Assembly: GCA_007115705.1 (NCBI GenBank)
Contig: QXEO01000143.1
Coordinates: 3,455,434 to 3,519,433, forward strand
From: Dactylis glomerata
Taxonomy: Eukaryota; Streptophyta; Magnoliopsida; Poales; Poaceae
Reading direction: 5' to 3'
DNA length: 64,000 nt
Of this stretch, positions 1 through 9,498 are shown piece by piece. Below the pieces are notes generated by a model that searched no databases, had not been told where the DNA came from, and worked only from the letters and a program-made list of their open reading frames with translations. The position numbers and the translations under genes were made by a program. The number at the start of each line of letters is the position of its first letter. Positions within the stretch are counted from its first letter, which is position 1.

Positions 1-2
1 AC

Positions 3-881
3 AGCTTCTCCAACGGTCAGGAGTGGGCGTCGGGGAACCCCAACGAGGTGTGCGCCCGCATCGGCGCCAGCGTGTCCCGCCGCGCGCTCTACCTGCTCGA
101 CCAGGGCTGGCCGGTGATCCTCAGCGAGTTCGGCGTCGACAACCGCGGCGGCAACGTCAATGACAACCGGTACTACGGCTGCGCCGCCGCCGTCGCCGCC
201 GACCTCGACCTGGACTGGGCGCTCTGGACGCTGCAGGGGAGCTACTACCTCCGGGAGGGCGTGCTGGACCTCGACGAGGTCTACGGCGTGCTCGACCGGG
301 CATGGTCCGGGCCACGCAACGCCACCGCGCTCCGCAGGGTCCAGGCCCTGCAGCGCCCGCTGCGAGGGCCAGGCTACGCGGAGGCGGCGCCGTACGAGGT
401 GCTGTTCCACCCGGCGACGGGGCTGTGCGTGGTGCGGCGGTCGCTGACGCAGCCGCTCGAGCTGGGCCCGTGCGGCGAGACGGAGGCCTGGACGTACGCG
501 CGGCAGGACGGCCGGCTCACGCTGCGGGACAGCCCGCTGCTGTGCCTGCACGCCGAGGGCGCAGGCCGGCCCGTGCGCCTCGGGCTGCCGTGCCCCGACG
601 AACGGTCCCGCTGGCGCCTCGTGTCGGACTCCAAGCTGCACGTCGCCGCCAACGCGTCCTCTTCTTCCGGCTCCGGAACCGGGATGATCTGCCTCGACGT
701 CGGCGCCGATGGCCGGAGCGTGGTCACCAACCAGTGCAGGTGCCTGAGCGCGGACAGCAGCTGCGATCCTGAGAGCCAGTGGTTCAAGCTGGTGACCAGC
801 TCCCGGAGCGTCGCCCCCAGGAGCATGCTGCTCGCCCAGCTGCCGCTCAAGCTCCAGAGCTCGAAGATTCGATCGCTTTGA
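3..881 (+). CDS. Glycoside hydrolase family 5 (cellulase-like) protein with C-terminal ricin-B-like domain, 3' part
   Basis: The reading frame is open from base 3 and stops at 879-881, so only the C-terminal part (about 292 codons) is present. Near the start the text GWPVILSEFG holds the glutamate (codon 126-128) at the end of a beta strand that serves as nucleophile in GH5 enzymes, followed by the family-typical aromatic WALWTLQGSYY stretch. From about codon 125 onward a cysteine-rich beta-trefoil follows, with repeated x-x-W positions (EAW, SRW, SQW) as in ricin-B lectin repeats. Plant GH5 proteins of this architecture are extracellular and act on beta-linked glycans; the exact substrate is unknown. 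Composition is strongly GC-rich, as in grass exons. No frameshift or internal stop is seen. The 5' part, including any signal peptide, lies outside the window. Confidence 0.82.
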   Translation, partial: SFSNGQEWASGNPNEVCARIGASVSRRALYLLDQGWPVILSEFGVDNRGGNVNDNRYYGCAAAVAADLDLDWALWTLQGSYYLREGVLDLDEVYGVLDRAWSGPRNATALRRVQALQRPLRGPGYAEAAPYEVLFHPATGLCVVRRSLTQPLELGPCGETEAWTYARQDGRLTLRDSPLLCLHAEGAGRPVRLGLPCPDERSRWRLVSDSKLHVAANASSSSGSGTGMICLDVGADGRSVVTNQCRCLSADSSCDPESQWFKLVTSSRSVAPRSMLLAQLPLKLQSSKIRSL

Positions 882-2090
882 TCACCACCAGTAGCCACTA
901 GCTAGTAGGCCCGAGAGATTGTATAGGGCATCGTACGCTGTAGCTGCAAAGGCAGAGGGATGAGAGACGCTGCTCTCGAATCGGAGTAGCGTCCTTCAGA
1001 GTTCAGATAACTGAATGTTTGGCCCGTCCGCCCATTCGAACAAATAATCTCACAAAATTAATCTATCTACTAGGAAGCTTGGCACGGAGGCACGCCGTGC
1101 CCTTGGCTATTGGATTGATGGTTAAACTATTATAAAAATAGTACTACTATACATGAGTTGTTGAAGTACTGCAGAAGTAATGATGTGGAAGCACGGTTGA
1201 AGTGACATAAAAGTGGTACTATAGAGCTATGATTTAGAATTATTTTATTGATGTGGGTACATAGTTGTTAGGCAATAAAAGTGTGTGTATGGCAAAAGCA
1301 GTATATGCAGTTGCAGTGGAGTGAGGCAAATAGAATGTCTAGAGTGAGAACAGTGTGCGCTGACTTAAAGAAGCGACATGCGACAGAGTAATTTTTTGTA
1401 ATCATAGAGAGGGTAGTAGTTTTTCCCTAGATAAAAGAGGAGGTGGAGTATTTTCTGTCCCAGAGTTGTTACAGAAGAAGGTAATAGTGTTCCCCGACTC
1501 AAAGAGATGGGAAGGTGGTGTAAGTATATTTTTATGGCATTTCTACGAAAGAAGATAATTGCATTTTTACGGCATTACTACAGAAAAAGATATTAGTATT
1601 TTTCTGAGTAAAAAAGGCTAGAGAAATATATTTCTTTGAGGGTAAGGCAGCATCATTTATTCTAGGTAAAAGAGGCAAGGAGGACCCTTAGAGTATTTTT
1701 CCACGGTCATCATAAAAGAAAACAATAGCATATTTGCCAAATAAAGAAGACAATAAAATGAAATATTATTTTAAAGATGCATTAGTATTTGTTTTGTAAA
1801 ATGGGCGATGAATGATACATTTTTTTAAGTATATAGTAGTGTTTCCACATGTAAAAGAGGAACAGACGGCGGAGTAAATACATATATTTTAAAAGATACT
1901 ATATAGATGAAGGATTTGGAGTAAGTATATTTTTCTGAAGATAAAGTAGGAAAATAAATATTAGTATTATTACTGGGAAAAGAAGACCATGAATAGTTGG
2001 GTATGCCCGTAAGATGGTCGTGACCTACTGACAAAAAAATTACTGTTAGAAACAATAGGGAAAATACTATAGAGCATACTGTTCATGATG
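882..2090. other. 3' flank of the GH5 gene and AT-rich degenerate repeat tract
   Basis: Bases 882 to about 1050 are the probable 3' UTR. From about 1190 to 2060 the sequence is AT-rich and repetitive: short blocks resembling gaagataatagtatttttct, followed by gtaaaagaggc-like text, recur at irregular spacing (for example near 1430, 1490, 1580, 1660, 1730, 1840). No coding frame is credible. The block 1045-1069 resembles 11088-11112, downstream of RFS copy A. Confidence 0.4.
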
Positions 2091-2361
2091 TACCTAAAAC
2101 TACCGAAAACTTATTGTTCATGTTGTATATGGAAATTACTTCAAAAAAATGAACTACAAAAGTTTCAAAGAAATAGGTTTGCGAAATTACCGTCGGAAAA
2201 ATTAATGCTAAGAAATCACTAATAAAAGTAGTGCATCACACAATGTTCATGCTATGTAGGAAAGTTACTATAAAATATCGACGACAAATTACTACGGTGG
2301 AAAATGTAGCGGACTGTTTATTCGTGTTGTTCTGGCCGCTGGATCGAAACCTTGTGGTCTA

Positions 2362-2611
2362 AATACTAATTATGAAATTACCATCTGAAAAATTACTGCT
2401 ACGAAATCATCTGTAAAAATTATTATACCTCGCATTGTTCATGATATCGGAAACTGCTATAAAATTTAACGCGAAAAATTACTGCGAATACTAAGTATGA
2501 AATTACCATCTGAAAAATTACTGCTACGAAATCATCCGTAAAAATTATAATACCTCGCATTGTTCATGATATTGGAAACTGCTATAAAATTTAACGTGAA
2601 AAATTACTGCG
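2362..2611. repeat. Direct tandem duplication, two 125-bp units
   Basis: Units 2362-2486 and 2487-2611 are nearly identical, differing at only a handful of positions. They lie in an AT-rich tract (about 2090-2700) where phrases such as 'gttcatg' and 'aaaaattactgc' recur, so the duplication seems to be the most recent expansion of an older degenerate array. No coding content. Confidence 0.8.
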
Positions 2612-2799
2612 GTGAGATATAGTGAATTTAAGCCGTTAGATCAAAATCATAGGGAACAAACACTAAAACGCACTGTTCATGTACATTACTGTTCACGTCT
2701 ACAGTAACCAATGACGTGTCATGGTTGAGGAGACGTTAAATCTTTCAAACTTTATATATGTATGTATTTAGTAAATCGCTAACTGGTTTGTCGCTGGGT

Positions 2800-3281
2800 A
2801 TCAAAACGGAGAGGAATTTTTGCAAGGAGAGAATGGAATATTTGCGGTCTTTGTCCGTTGTGCAAGTGAACTCCCGAGACGGTGGATCATTTGCTCGTTT
2901 ATTGCCGTTTCACCACACGAGTTTGGGGGCTTGTTAAGGATTGGTTTGGACTTCACTACATCAACCCCAAAATTGTCAAAATCAATCTCTTAATGAGTGG
3001 TGGTTGCATTTGACGGGCTCTCCTTCATTTTATGGCAAAGTTATTGGACCCCTCACTATGCTTACTTCATGGTTGATTTAGAATGAGAGAAACACACGTA
3101 TGTTTCAAAATAAGCATGCTACGTTGCTGAGGCAAAGCTTTGGGTCACCGCGGGTGCCAAATGTTTGAGTGAATTAATATTGGGAGAGTAATTCCATTTG
3201 TGTCTTTATGTTGTGTGTTGTGTTGTACTCCTCCTTAATTAATAAGATGAGGCAAATCTTTTACCTTTGTTTAAAAAAAAC
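2800..3281 (+). pseudogene. LINE (non-LTR retrotransposon) ORF2 C-terminal remnant with poly-A tail
   Basis: Translation around 2830-2940 gives a zinc-finger-like C-terminal motif typical of plant LINE ORF2 (CPLCK, then PETVDHLLVYCRF and TTRVWG). Further on (about 3060-3180), broken over frames, comes the RNERNTRMF-like and FQNKHATLL-like text that usually closes these proteins. The remnant ends in an A-run at 3273-3280, as expected for target-primed reverse transcription. Several stops and frame changes show it is dead. The 5' part is absent, as usual for 5'-truncated LINEs. Confidence 0.7.
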
Positions 3282-3289
3282 ATTATTCA

Positions 3290-3510
3290 TGATTTATAAA
3301 AATAAAACACCACATCTGAAGAAAATGCGTTAAGAACACCTGACATAAACACCACCTTCACTTGGAGCCCTAGCTGCTCCACGAAATTCTGCCGATTCAT
3401 GCTTGCTCTATGCATCATAAAGTGATAAAATTAGTTGGCGCTGAAGGATTGAAATGTACATAATCAAACTAACGGGTGCACAATAATCTCACATGGAACA
3501 TAAAATAGTA
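3290..3510 (-). pseudogene. Stray fragment of an RFS gene (one exon plus intron flanks)
   Basis: This segment closely matches 12530-12730 in RFS copy A, including the short exon that encodes the conserved HSKHESAEFHG-type motif, plus intron sequence on both sides. Minus-strand translation gives HESAEFRGAARAPSEGG, so at least a His-to-Arg and a Leu-to-Pro change have accumulated. No neighbouring RFS exons are found nearby. It is therefore a small duplicated fragment of about 0.2 kb, not a gene. It begins directly after the LINE poly-A tail. Confidence 0.8.
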
Positions 3511-4714
3511 GGAAAACTGTTACATGTAGCGCACCAGTTTGTGATACCCATGGCGCAGGTGACTACGCCACCGGTAATAACTTACCCATCGCGCACCAAG
3601 CCTTTATGTCACGGGTAAGTTACTAATGACGCACCATTTTTTTATGTGTCACGGGTAATGGTGTGCCACTAATATTCAACGGATGCGCCACTAGTATCAC
3701 TACTACCAATTAAAAAAGGACTGTGCTAGGCAGCAGCGCCGCATCCAGCGATGCATGCGGGCTCTTCACGTCAGATTCCCTTTATTTTGAATTTTTAAAA
3801 AGTGAATATCTAATGCACATTCCAATTTGTGTATGGTATGGGAAACTAGAAACAATTGTACCACAAAAATATATTTTCTCATCATAGCATAAGGTAAACA
3901 TCGTTCACTATTAACAGCTAGCAGGTTAAAGCTAAACAGCACGGTTTTAACAAAGAGAAGATAAACATGATACATTTATAGCCCAGGGTTGCAAAAACTG
4001 CCCTATCTGAATTTAGGCTATAGCTAGGTTATTTTGATTGTTGGACCAAAAAGGCTTTTTGTTAATCACTAGAGTTTAAATTATAATGTTCCCTTTACTT
4101 AGGGAGGGAGCTCCAGGAATGGGTTGATCATGTACCCTATCCTATACTGTTTTACTGGGTTAGCAGTTAAATACAAGCAAGCCTTAACAAGGACTTAATT
4201 CACAGTAAAAAGATTTAGGATTGCACCTTCATGATCATCGGTCACGCTAGCAATGATTGCTCTGTAGCCTTACCTTCCTCAGCTCCTCCACTCAGATTAA
4301 GCCAACCACTGCAACAGCATCATATGCATTGGATCATATAGTGACTAGTGAGCCCTGCTGCCCTGGAGCTTAAAATTCGCAGTAGAGAATTTTACAATTT
4401 TGAAACTGCAGAGAATCTAAAATGGAATTTTTCATGCAGCATACAGTGACAGAAGTCCCATACCACAGCTAGAGCATACAAAACTGATACAACACTTCAG
4501 TGTACTCCACAATCTATAGAACACCATGTGATATTTGCCTACTTCAGTTTGTGAAGACTGAAGACAAGGCAGGCCACAATATACATAACTATACGAAGTC
4601 TTAATCATCGGTGAAATTTCAGGGTTGCCACAAAATTACTGTCATCTAATAATAACAAATTACATAACAAAAGCTAAGTAAAATAGTGACAGGGGGCAGT
4701 AAAAAATAGCACCC
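3511..4714. other. Intergenic; possible class II subterminal repeats at 3540-3715
   Basis: From 3540 to 3715 short motifs recur (gcgcacc, gtcacgggtaa, gcgccacta), a pattern resembling subterminal repeats of a CACTA-like DNA transposon, but no convincing terminal pair was found. From 3760 to 4714 I see nothing I can name. Confidence 0.25.
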
Positions 4715-6007
4715 TCACGTCTGTACTTTAAGCTTAGCAGACTCCTCAAGCGATTCTGTACTAGTCTCCTCGATTTTGCATAGCTCCTCCTCCAATGGTT
4801 TCACCCAATCAGGTTCACCGAGAAGCGAAAGTATTGGTGCGGTAAAGCAAGCTTCATCATAATCTTCATGCCACACTTGTCCTTTATCTATTGCCACTTT
4901 CTTCATATCTGTAACCACCTTCTTCATTTCCTCACGGATAGTCGTATTTCTTTTTCTCATCCCTTCTCCTCTTCAGGACTTCCAATTTCTTCCTCTTCTG
5001 GTCCTCTAGCTGGAGCATCAATTCATGCTGGCACATCAGCTCCGCTGTCTCCTGATTATCTTGTTTCTCCTGCATTTTCATTTTATCTTGCTCCTCTAGC
5101 TCGTACATCTGGTAGAGCTTCTTGATCAGATTCTAAAAAGGTACTGTTATGTCTATGAAATCAAGATCAGCCCTGGCGTACAATTGCTCCTCCTTGAACT
5201 CAGAAGAGACATAGAACTCCCGCTCGGTGAAGCTCAGGGCCACAGTGATGCCCCAACCGTGCAACATAAAGAGATTATCACCAAGCTTGACACCTAACCC
5301 CCTTATGTAAGACATAATAGAAATCCCCTCGCCGCCGGACAGCCTCTTCATAACAGCAACCTCCCTGAGAGGCACAGAGGAGCCCTCCTTGAAGATGCCT
5401 TCTTTGGGACGTGGCCACCCCATGTATCTCACGTTGGTGTGGTAGGAGAGAGCACCCCGGTGCCCACCCTCCCCTGCATGTTCCAGATGAAATCCGTCTG
5501 GTCCGAGCACTAGGCGTGCAATGGGCAACGCATTCGTGTAGAACGCTCCGGCGGGAAGAGATCGTACTTCTTCTGCCACCAGGATACCCGCGCTTTCTTG
5601 GCGGATGCCTTCATCTTGAAGAGAGAGAAGGGAAACTTGGGGGCTTCTCTGCTCTTATCGCTGGGGCGTATCCACTGCTCCAGAGCTTTCTCCTTGTTTC
5701 GCCTATCGAAAGAGGCCAGCAGCTGCTCATGCAAGCAGGCATATATCTCCTCCTCAGTCTTCAGCCCTGTGCGGATAGCGACGGTGAGGGTCTCCTCGGC
5801 ATTGAGCCCGCTTCGAACGGCGAGGTAGAGGATCTTCTACGCCTCGAGTCCGCACTGGACGGCGTTGTCGAGGAGCTTCTTCACTTCCTCGGCCTCGAGA
5901 TCTCCTCGGACGGCGAGGTAGACGGCTACCTTGGCTTTTAGCCCGCACTGGACGGCGAGGTGTACAGCCTTCTCCCTCTCCACGGCATTTAGCCCGCTCT
6001 GGTAGGC

Positions 6008-6285
6008 TGTCACGACCCTAATTGGATCTGACGAGATAGGATCATCAAGAACAGTAATTTGAGAGGAATTAGGAGAAAAAGTGATAAATTGCTGGAATGA
6101 AATTGAAGGATAAAATGCAAGAATTAGGGTTTATATTTCTCTTCATTGATATCACAGGATACAAGGTAGGCATTATATGGAGTGCGGCTGATGGACTAAG
6201 TGAGATTACCAAACTGCCCTTGAGCTCCTAACCCAAACTACACTTGAGCTAATGGCCCACTATTCCATAACCCTAGTCCCTGACA
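6008..6285 (-). repeat. 3' LTR of the young element
   Basis: 278 bp, ends TGTCA/TGACA. Only difference from its partner at 8981-9258 is 'attaggag' here versus 'attagaag' there. Confidence 0.92.
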
Positions 6286-6298
6286 TTCCTTTCCCCTT
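6286..6298 (-). other. Polypurine tract of the young LTR element
   Basis: On the minus strand AAGGGGAAAGGAA lies directly before the 3' LTR, the usual site for plus-strand DNA priming. Confidence 0.75.
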
Positions 6299-6352
6299 GA
6301 GACCATTGTCCAACAATGGATAAACAAGTTTCTTCAGAAACTTTCATCCGTG

Positions 6353-7525
6353 CTAAGGAGGATTAAAGGTGATCAGCCAAAGAGCAATTTCACTGAATTT
6401 GATGTCATGGTGCCAATACATCAGAGGACTCATTTCACGACATTTCTGAAAAATCTGGCAATAGTGCACGTCATTGAACCAGAAGATCCATTGTTCAGGA
6501 ACCAGTGTAGCCTTTTCCTTTTCTTCTCTGAGCAGTAACAAGCAGATGGACTTGTATAGAAGTAACATAGTACCGGGGTCCCATGCATAAGAAGAACTGC
6601 TCACTTGACTTAGCCATGTTGTTGGTTCAGGAGTTTGTAACGAGGACAGAGTATTATCAGTAGTAGCAGTCAAATTTTGCAACCAGTGAGATATGGAAGA
6701 TGATGTTCCAATTCCAGGGTCCCAAATACAAAAAGCTATACTGTTGTATTGCAAGTCGGCGAATACTGGACACTGTGACCATAACAATGCATCCAGACTA
6801 TTGCCAACTAGTGCTTCGTTAGGACAAGTGAAATGTAGTTTGACGACAGACATCGTAGTCGAACTGAGTAAGCTAGCGTAGCAGACAAGCTGCCTGACTG
6901 ATTCTGAATGTAGGCAGTTCCAAACAATCAGCAAACAACAATATTTTACCTGGAGGAAAGCATTCAGAGAATTGCAATTCAGGTCAATAGGTTGCCCAAC
7001 AGAACTTAACAGGTTGAATGGTGTCCGCATACTATGAACTATATTTGCAACTGTAGTTTCTCCCAGCTTAACTTGCATTTGGTTCAAAATGCCTGGATCC
7101 CATAAAAATTGAATTACATGATATATCAGCCTTGACGGCACTCTGCAATAGCAGTGTTGTCGGACACAGTATTTGGGTACACCAAACTGGAATCTCACTG
7201 CTAGCGCATCCTTGGGTATAAAAATACCACTTCTTGGCAGTATCGAGGTCTGAAGAGAACCTACAATATCTCTGGTCGGTGTTGAACTCAGAATTGTATG
7301 TACTCCTGGATCCCATTCTTTTCTTATTTCATGAGTTACCAACACCTTCAATGATGGGTCTCTTCGCTGTTGTACATATACTGCCACCTTCTCATCATTT
7401 TGCTGTTGCTCAAGAGCATAATACAAACAAGCAATGGTTTGTTCAGTTTTCAGTTTCTTACTCGAACACTTGAGAAGCTGTTCACTGCATGCATTCTCGG
7501 ATGCCTTGTGGAAACACTTGGCAAG
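6353..7525 (-). CDS. Downstream part of the element ORF, four WDPG motifs, unknown function
   Basis: This frame continues in phase with the upstream ORF after a single TAG (7526-7528) and stays open for about 390 codons to a stop ending at 6353. Four WDPG tetrapeptides occur (near 7305, 7092, 6717, 6575), each encoded by TGGGA(T/C)CC(A/C/G)GG-like DNA, spaced roughly 45 to 125 residues. The rest is rich in Leu, Ser, Cys and Val, with no catalytic motif I recognise. An open frame of this length in DNA of ordinary GC content suggests real coding capacity now or recently. It may be the C-terminal half of a single Gag-like protein whose CAG or similar codon became TAG, or a read-through product. 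Confidence 0.5.
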   Translation of the reverse strand, partial: LAKCFHKASENACSEQLLKCSSKKLKTEQTIACLYYALEQQQNDEKVAVYVQQRRDPSLKVLVTHEIRKEWDPGVHTILSSTPTRDIVGSLQTSILPRSGIFIPKDALAVRFQFGVPKYCVRQHCYCRVPSRLIYHVIQFLWDPGILNQMQVKLGETTVANIVHSMRTPFNLLSSVGQPIDLNCNSLNAFLQVKYCCLLIVWNCLHSESVRQLVCYASLLSSTTMSVVKLHFTCPNEALVGNSLDALLWSQCPVFADLQYNSIAFCIWDPGIGTSSSISHWLQNLTATTDNTLSSLQTPEPTTWLSQVSSSSYAWDPGTMLLLYKSICLLLLREEKEKATLVPEQWIFWFNDVHYCQIFQKCREMSPLMYWHHDIKFSEIALWLITFNPP

Positions 7526-8848
7526 CTACTCATCCATGCCATTTAGACAATAATGGTCTTCATCATAAATATCAAATACAGACATTTCCTTGCATACATT
7601 GGAGGTATCTTGCGTAGTCTTTGGCGCTACTGTATGTGCTGCTACAAATGGTGGAACTGCAACACTGACACTTTGTGCTGCTGAATGTGACATTGGTGGA
7701 GTTGTCCGCTCCAGCGGATAATCTGCCGGCAGAGTAAAGTAGCTGCACTCGGTTCCATCTGCTCGGAACAGACTGTGGTGATTGAGATTATGAAAGCCAT
7801 AATATTGTGGCATTTCATCAAGCAACTCGGGGGCAACATAAGCAGGAGCTACTGACACAGTTGAAATCGCCGTTGTGCTGCCTGATGATAGTGTGAAACA
7901 AACAGACCGTGTTGAGGCAGTGGTGGTGTTTGACACAGAAGTGGTCAGAGAAGATAACCTGTCCCTTATCTTGTAGAGCTCGCCTTGCAGTGAATCAAGC
8001 GAACATTGTGACTGAGCTTGATGATCCTCCAATCGTCGCTTGATGTCCAGGACGACAGCTTCCGCACAAGCCTGTGCTTCTGCTGATGGCGCGGCTGTAG
8101 GAGCGGTGGTAGCTGCAGACAAGGCTGTCGTGTTGCCGAACACCGGCGCATGCGAAGTTGATCCGAACAAATCCGAACCAGGGAAGATGCCTGTGTTGGG
8201 CACCGTGCATGGAATGATCTGCTGAGAGGTAGGGGCGGTGAGCAAGGGCTCCATTTCCGTGAGGATTGGCCTGTCGGCGTTGGTGAGCTTGAGCAGCGGC
8301 TCGAGGTCCGGCTGCATCCTAGAGGCGGAGGAGCCGTCGCGAGGTTGGGCCATCACCAGGTGGCCAGTGGGTGCGCCGTCGCTGGTCATATCGACAAAGA
8401 GGCTCTGGTCTGCCATCTCTATCGCTGGAATCAGAGGGGCGGTTTGGGGGAAAAACACGCCCGATGCGACTGGAAGATTTTGAGGAGAGGAAGTGGTGGT
8501 GGAGGGGAAGGTGGATGGAGTCGGGCCTAGAGACGGTGGTGGCCAAGTTTGCCAATTTGGGGAGAAACCGGATACTTGTGTTGGGGAGGCGACGGCGTAG
8601 GGGAAGGCGGGTGGGTACGCGGCGGCGGGAGTCGGGTAGGCAGCAGGCGGTGGCCAATTTGGGGAACCAGAGGATGGCGTGGAGTAGCCGTCGGGGGAAA
8701 AAGGAGGTGGGTAGGTGGCGGCGGAGGGGAAGATGAAATGGTCGTACGTTGGTGCTCCGTAGCCAAACGGGGGCGGGGAGAAAACGGCGGTCGGCACGTA
8801 CGCGGGTGCAGTGGTTGGGAAGAAGAAGGGGGAGGGCGAAGTCGCCAT
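7526..8848 (-). CDS. Proline-rich protein of the young LTR element (Gag-position ORF), 440 aa
   Basis: The ATG at 8848-8846 sits in a good context (gccATGGcg on the sense strand is CCATGGCG) about 115 bases after the primer site, where Gag normally starts. Residues 1-130 are Pro/Ser/Tyr/Phe-rich low complexity (repeats of YPPPF, NWPPP). A middle part of about 130-220 is more ordinary. Around residues 265-310 an amphipathic stretch (VVLDIKRRLEDHQAQ) looks like a coiled coil, as often found in capsid-type proteins. There is no CCHC zinc knuckle. It ends at TAG 7528-7526, but the frame continues beyond it. Function unknown; position suggests a structural protein of the retroelement, and capture of a host gene is the alternative. 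Confidence 0.6.
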   Translation of the reverse strand: MATSPSPFFFPTTAPAYVPTAVFSPPPFGYGAPTYDHFIFPSAATYPPPFSPDGYSTPSSGSPNWPPPAAYPTPAAAYPPAFPYAVASPTQVSGFSPNWQTWPPPSLGPTPSTFPSTTTSSPQNLPVASGVFFPQTAPLIPAIEMADQSLFVDMTSDGAPTGHLVMAQPRDGSSASRMQPDLEPLLKLTNADRPILTEMEPLLTAPTSQQIIPCTVPNTGIFPGSDLFGSTSHAPVFGNTTALSAATTAPTAAPSAEAQACAEAVVLDIKRRLEDHQAQSQCSLDSLQGELYKIRDRLSSLTTSVSNTTTASTRSVCFTLSSGSTTAISTVSVAPAYVAPELLDEMPQYYGFHNLNHHSLFRADGTECSYFTLPADYPLERTTPPMSHSAAQSVSVAVPPFVAAHTVAPKTTQDTSNVCKEMSVFDIYDEDHYCLNGMDE

Positions 8849-8963
8849 GGATGCAAATCAGAAGTTATCGGTGACCGATTTGGGGAAAGGGAGGGTGGGG
8901 AATTTCTGCGAAGCGAAAGAGGAAGAGAAGCCGCCGGGGAGAAAATATTGGTCGGAGAATCGA

Positions 8964-8977
8964 TGGCTCTGATACCA
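8964..8977 (-). other. Primer binding site, initiator-Met tRNA type
   Basis: TGGTATCAGAGCCA on the minus strand, three bases after the 5' LTR. Complementary to the 3' end of plant initiator tRNA-Met. Confidence 0.85.
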
Positions 8978-8980
8978 CTT

Positions 8981-9258
8981 TGTCACGACCCTAATTGGAT
9001 CTGACGAGATAGGATCATCAAGAACAGTAATTTGAGAGGAATTAGAAGAAAAAGTGATAAATTGCTGGAATGAAATTGAAGGATAAAATGCAAGAATTAG
9101 GGTTTATATTTCTCTTCATTGATATCACAGGATACAAGGTAGGCATTATATGGAGTGCGGCTGATGGACTAAGTGAGATTACCAAACTGCCCTTGAGCTC
9201 CTAACCCAAACTACACTTGAGCTAATGGCCCACTATTCCATAACCCTAGTCCCTGACA
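8981..9258 (-). repeat. 5' LTR of the young element
   Basis: 278 bp; on its sense (minus) strand a CATATAATG box lies about 110 bases in and could act as TATA box. Next to the primer site at 8977, which fixes the orientation of the element. Confidence 0.92.
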
Positions 9259-9498
9259 TAGGTGGCGGAGAGGGCCTTCTCCCCCTCCTCTGTCTTGAGC
9301 TCGGTCCGAGCGGCTCCCTCGGCCGGTGGCCTGCTGCCGACGGTGTACGCACTCATGTGGAAGAAATCAGCCTCCTCTCCACTCCCTCGGCTCAAGTCGC
9401 GACGGAGTTTCGCCGCCGACAGCCGACGGCCGACGCGAAGTTGAGATCTAGGTTAGGGTTCGTTTGGGGATGGACCTCTATCCTCCCTCTGTTTCTCG

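Larger units (their letters stand above)
6008..9258 (-). mobile_element. Young non-autonomous LTR retrotransposon with an unfamiliar long ORF
   Basis: Two direct repeats, 6008-6285 and 8981-9258, are each 278 bp, start TGTCA and end TGACA in either orientation, and differ at one base. On the minus strand a tRNA-iMet-type primer site (TGGTATCAGAGCCA, 8977-8964) follows the 5' LTR and a purine tract (6298-6286) precedes the 3' LTR. Flanking bases are TAGGC (6003-6007) and TAGGT (9259-9263), a 5-bp target duplication with one mismatch. The 2.7-kb interior encodes one long frame (8848-6353) broken by a single TAG. No reverse transcriptase, integrase, RNase H or protease motif is visible, so mobilisation must come from another element. 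It has inserted into the coiled-coil gene. Confidence 0.9.
4715..9356 (-). pseudogene. Broken coiled-coil protein gene of unknown function, interrupted by an LTR element
   Basis: On the minus strand a start codon at 9354-9356 opens a frame (MSAYTVGSRPPAEG) that is cut at 9259 by the LTR element and resumes at 6007. The continuation has internal repeats of about 18-20 residues built on LAVxxGLxAEE (about 5990-5770), then a globular part (about 5730-5140) and a Lys/Glu-rich probable coiled coil (5135-4715). Lesions seen: the LTR insertion; an in-frame TAG at 5837-5839; a one-base frame change near 5540, in the KYDLFPPER region; an in-frame TAG at 5133-5135; and a frame change near 4915. I do not recognise the family. 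Splicing of some lesions cannot be excluded, but the number argues for a pseudogene. Confidence 0.6.

Noticed and set aside
374..898. 174-codon minus-strand frame over the GH5 gene
   Set aside because: It is antisense to a clear GH5 and lectin domain in GC-rich DNA, where long opposite frames arise by chance.
3540..3715. Complete CACTA element
   Set aside because: Repeated motifs resemble subterminal CACTA repeats but no CACTA end pair or 3-bp duplication was found.
8371..9004. Several plus-strand frames of 61-151 codons opposite the proline-rich ORF
   Set aside because: Gly/Arg-rich shadows of the Pro/Ser-rich frame on the minus strand; no motif.
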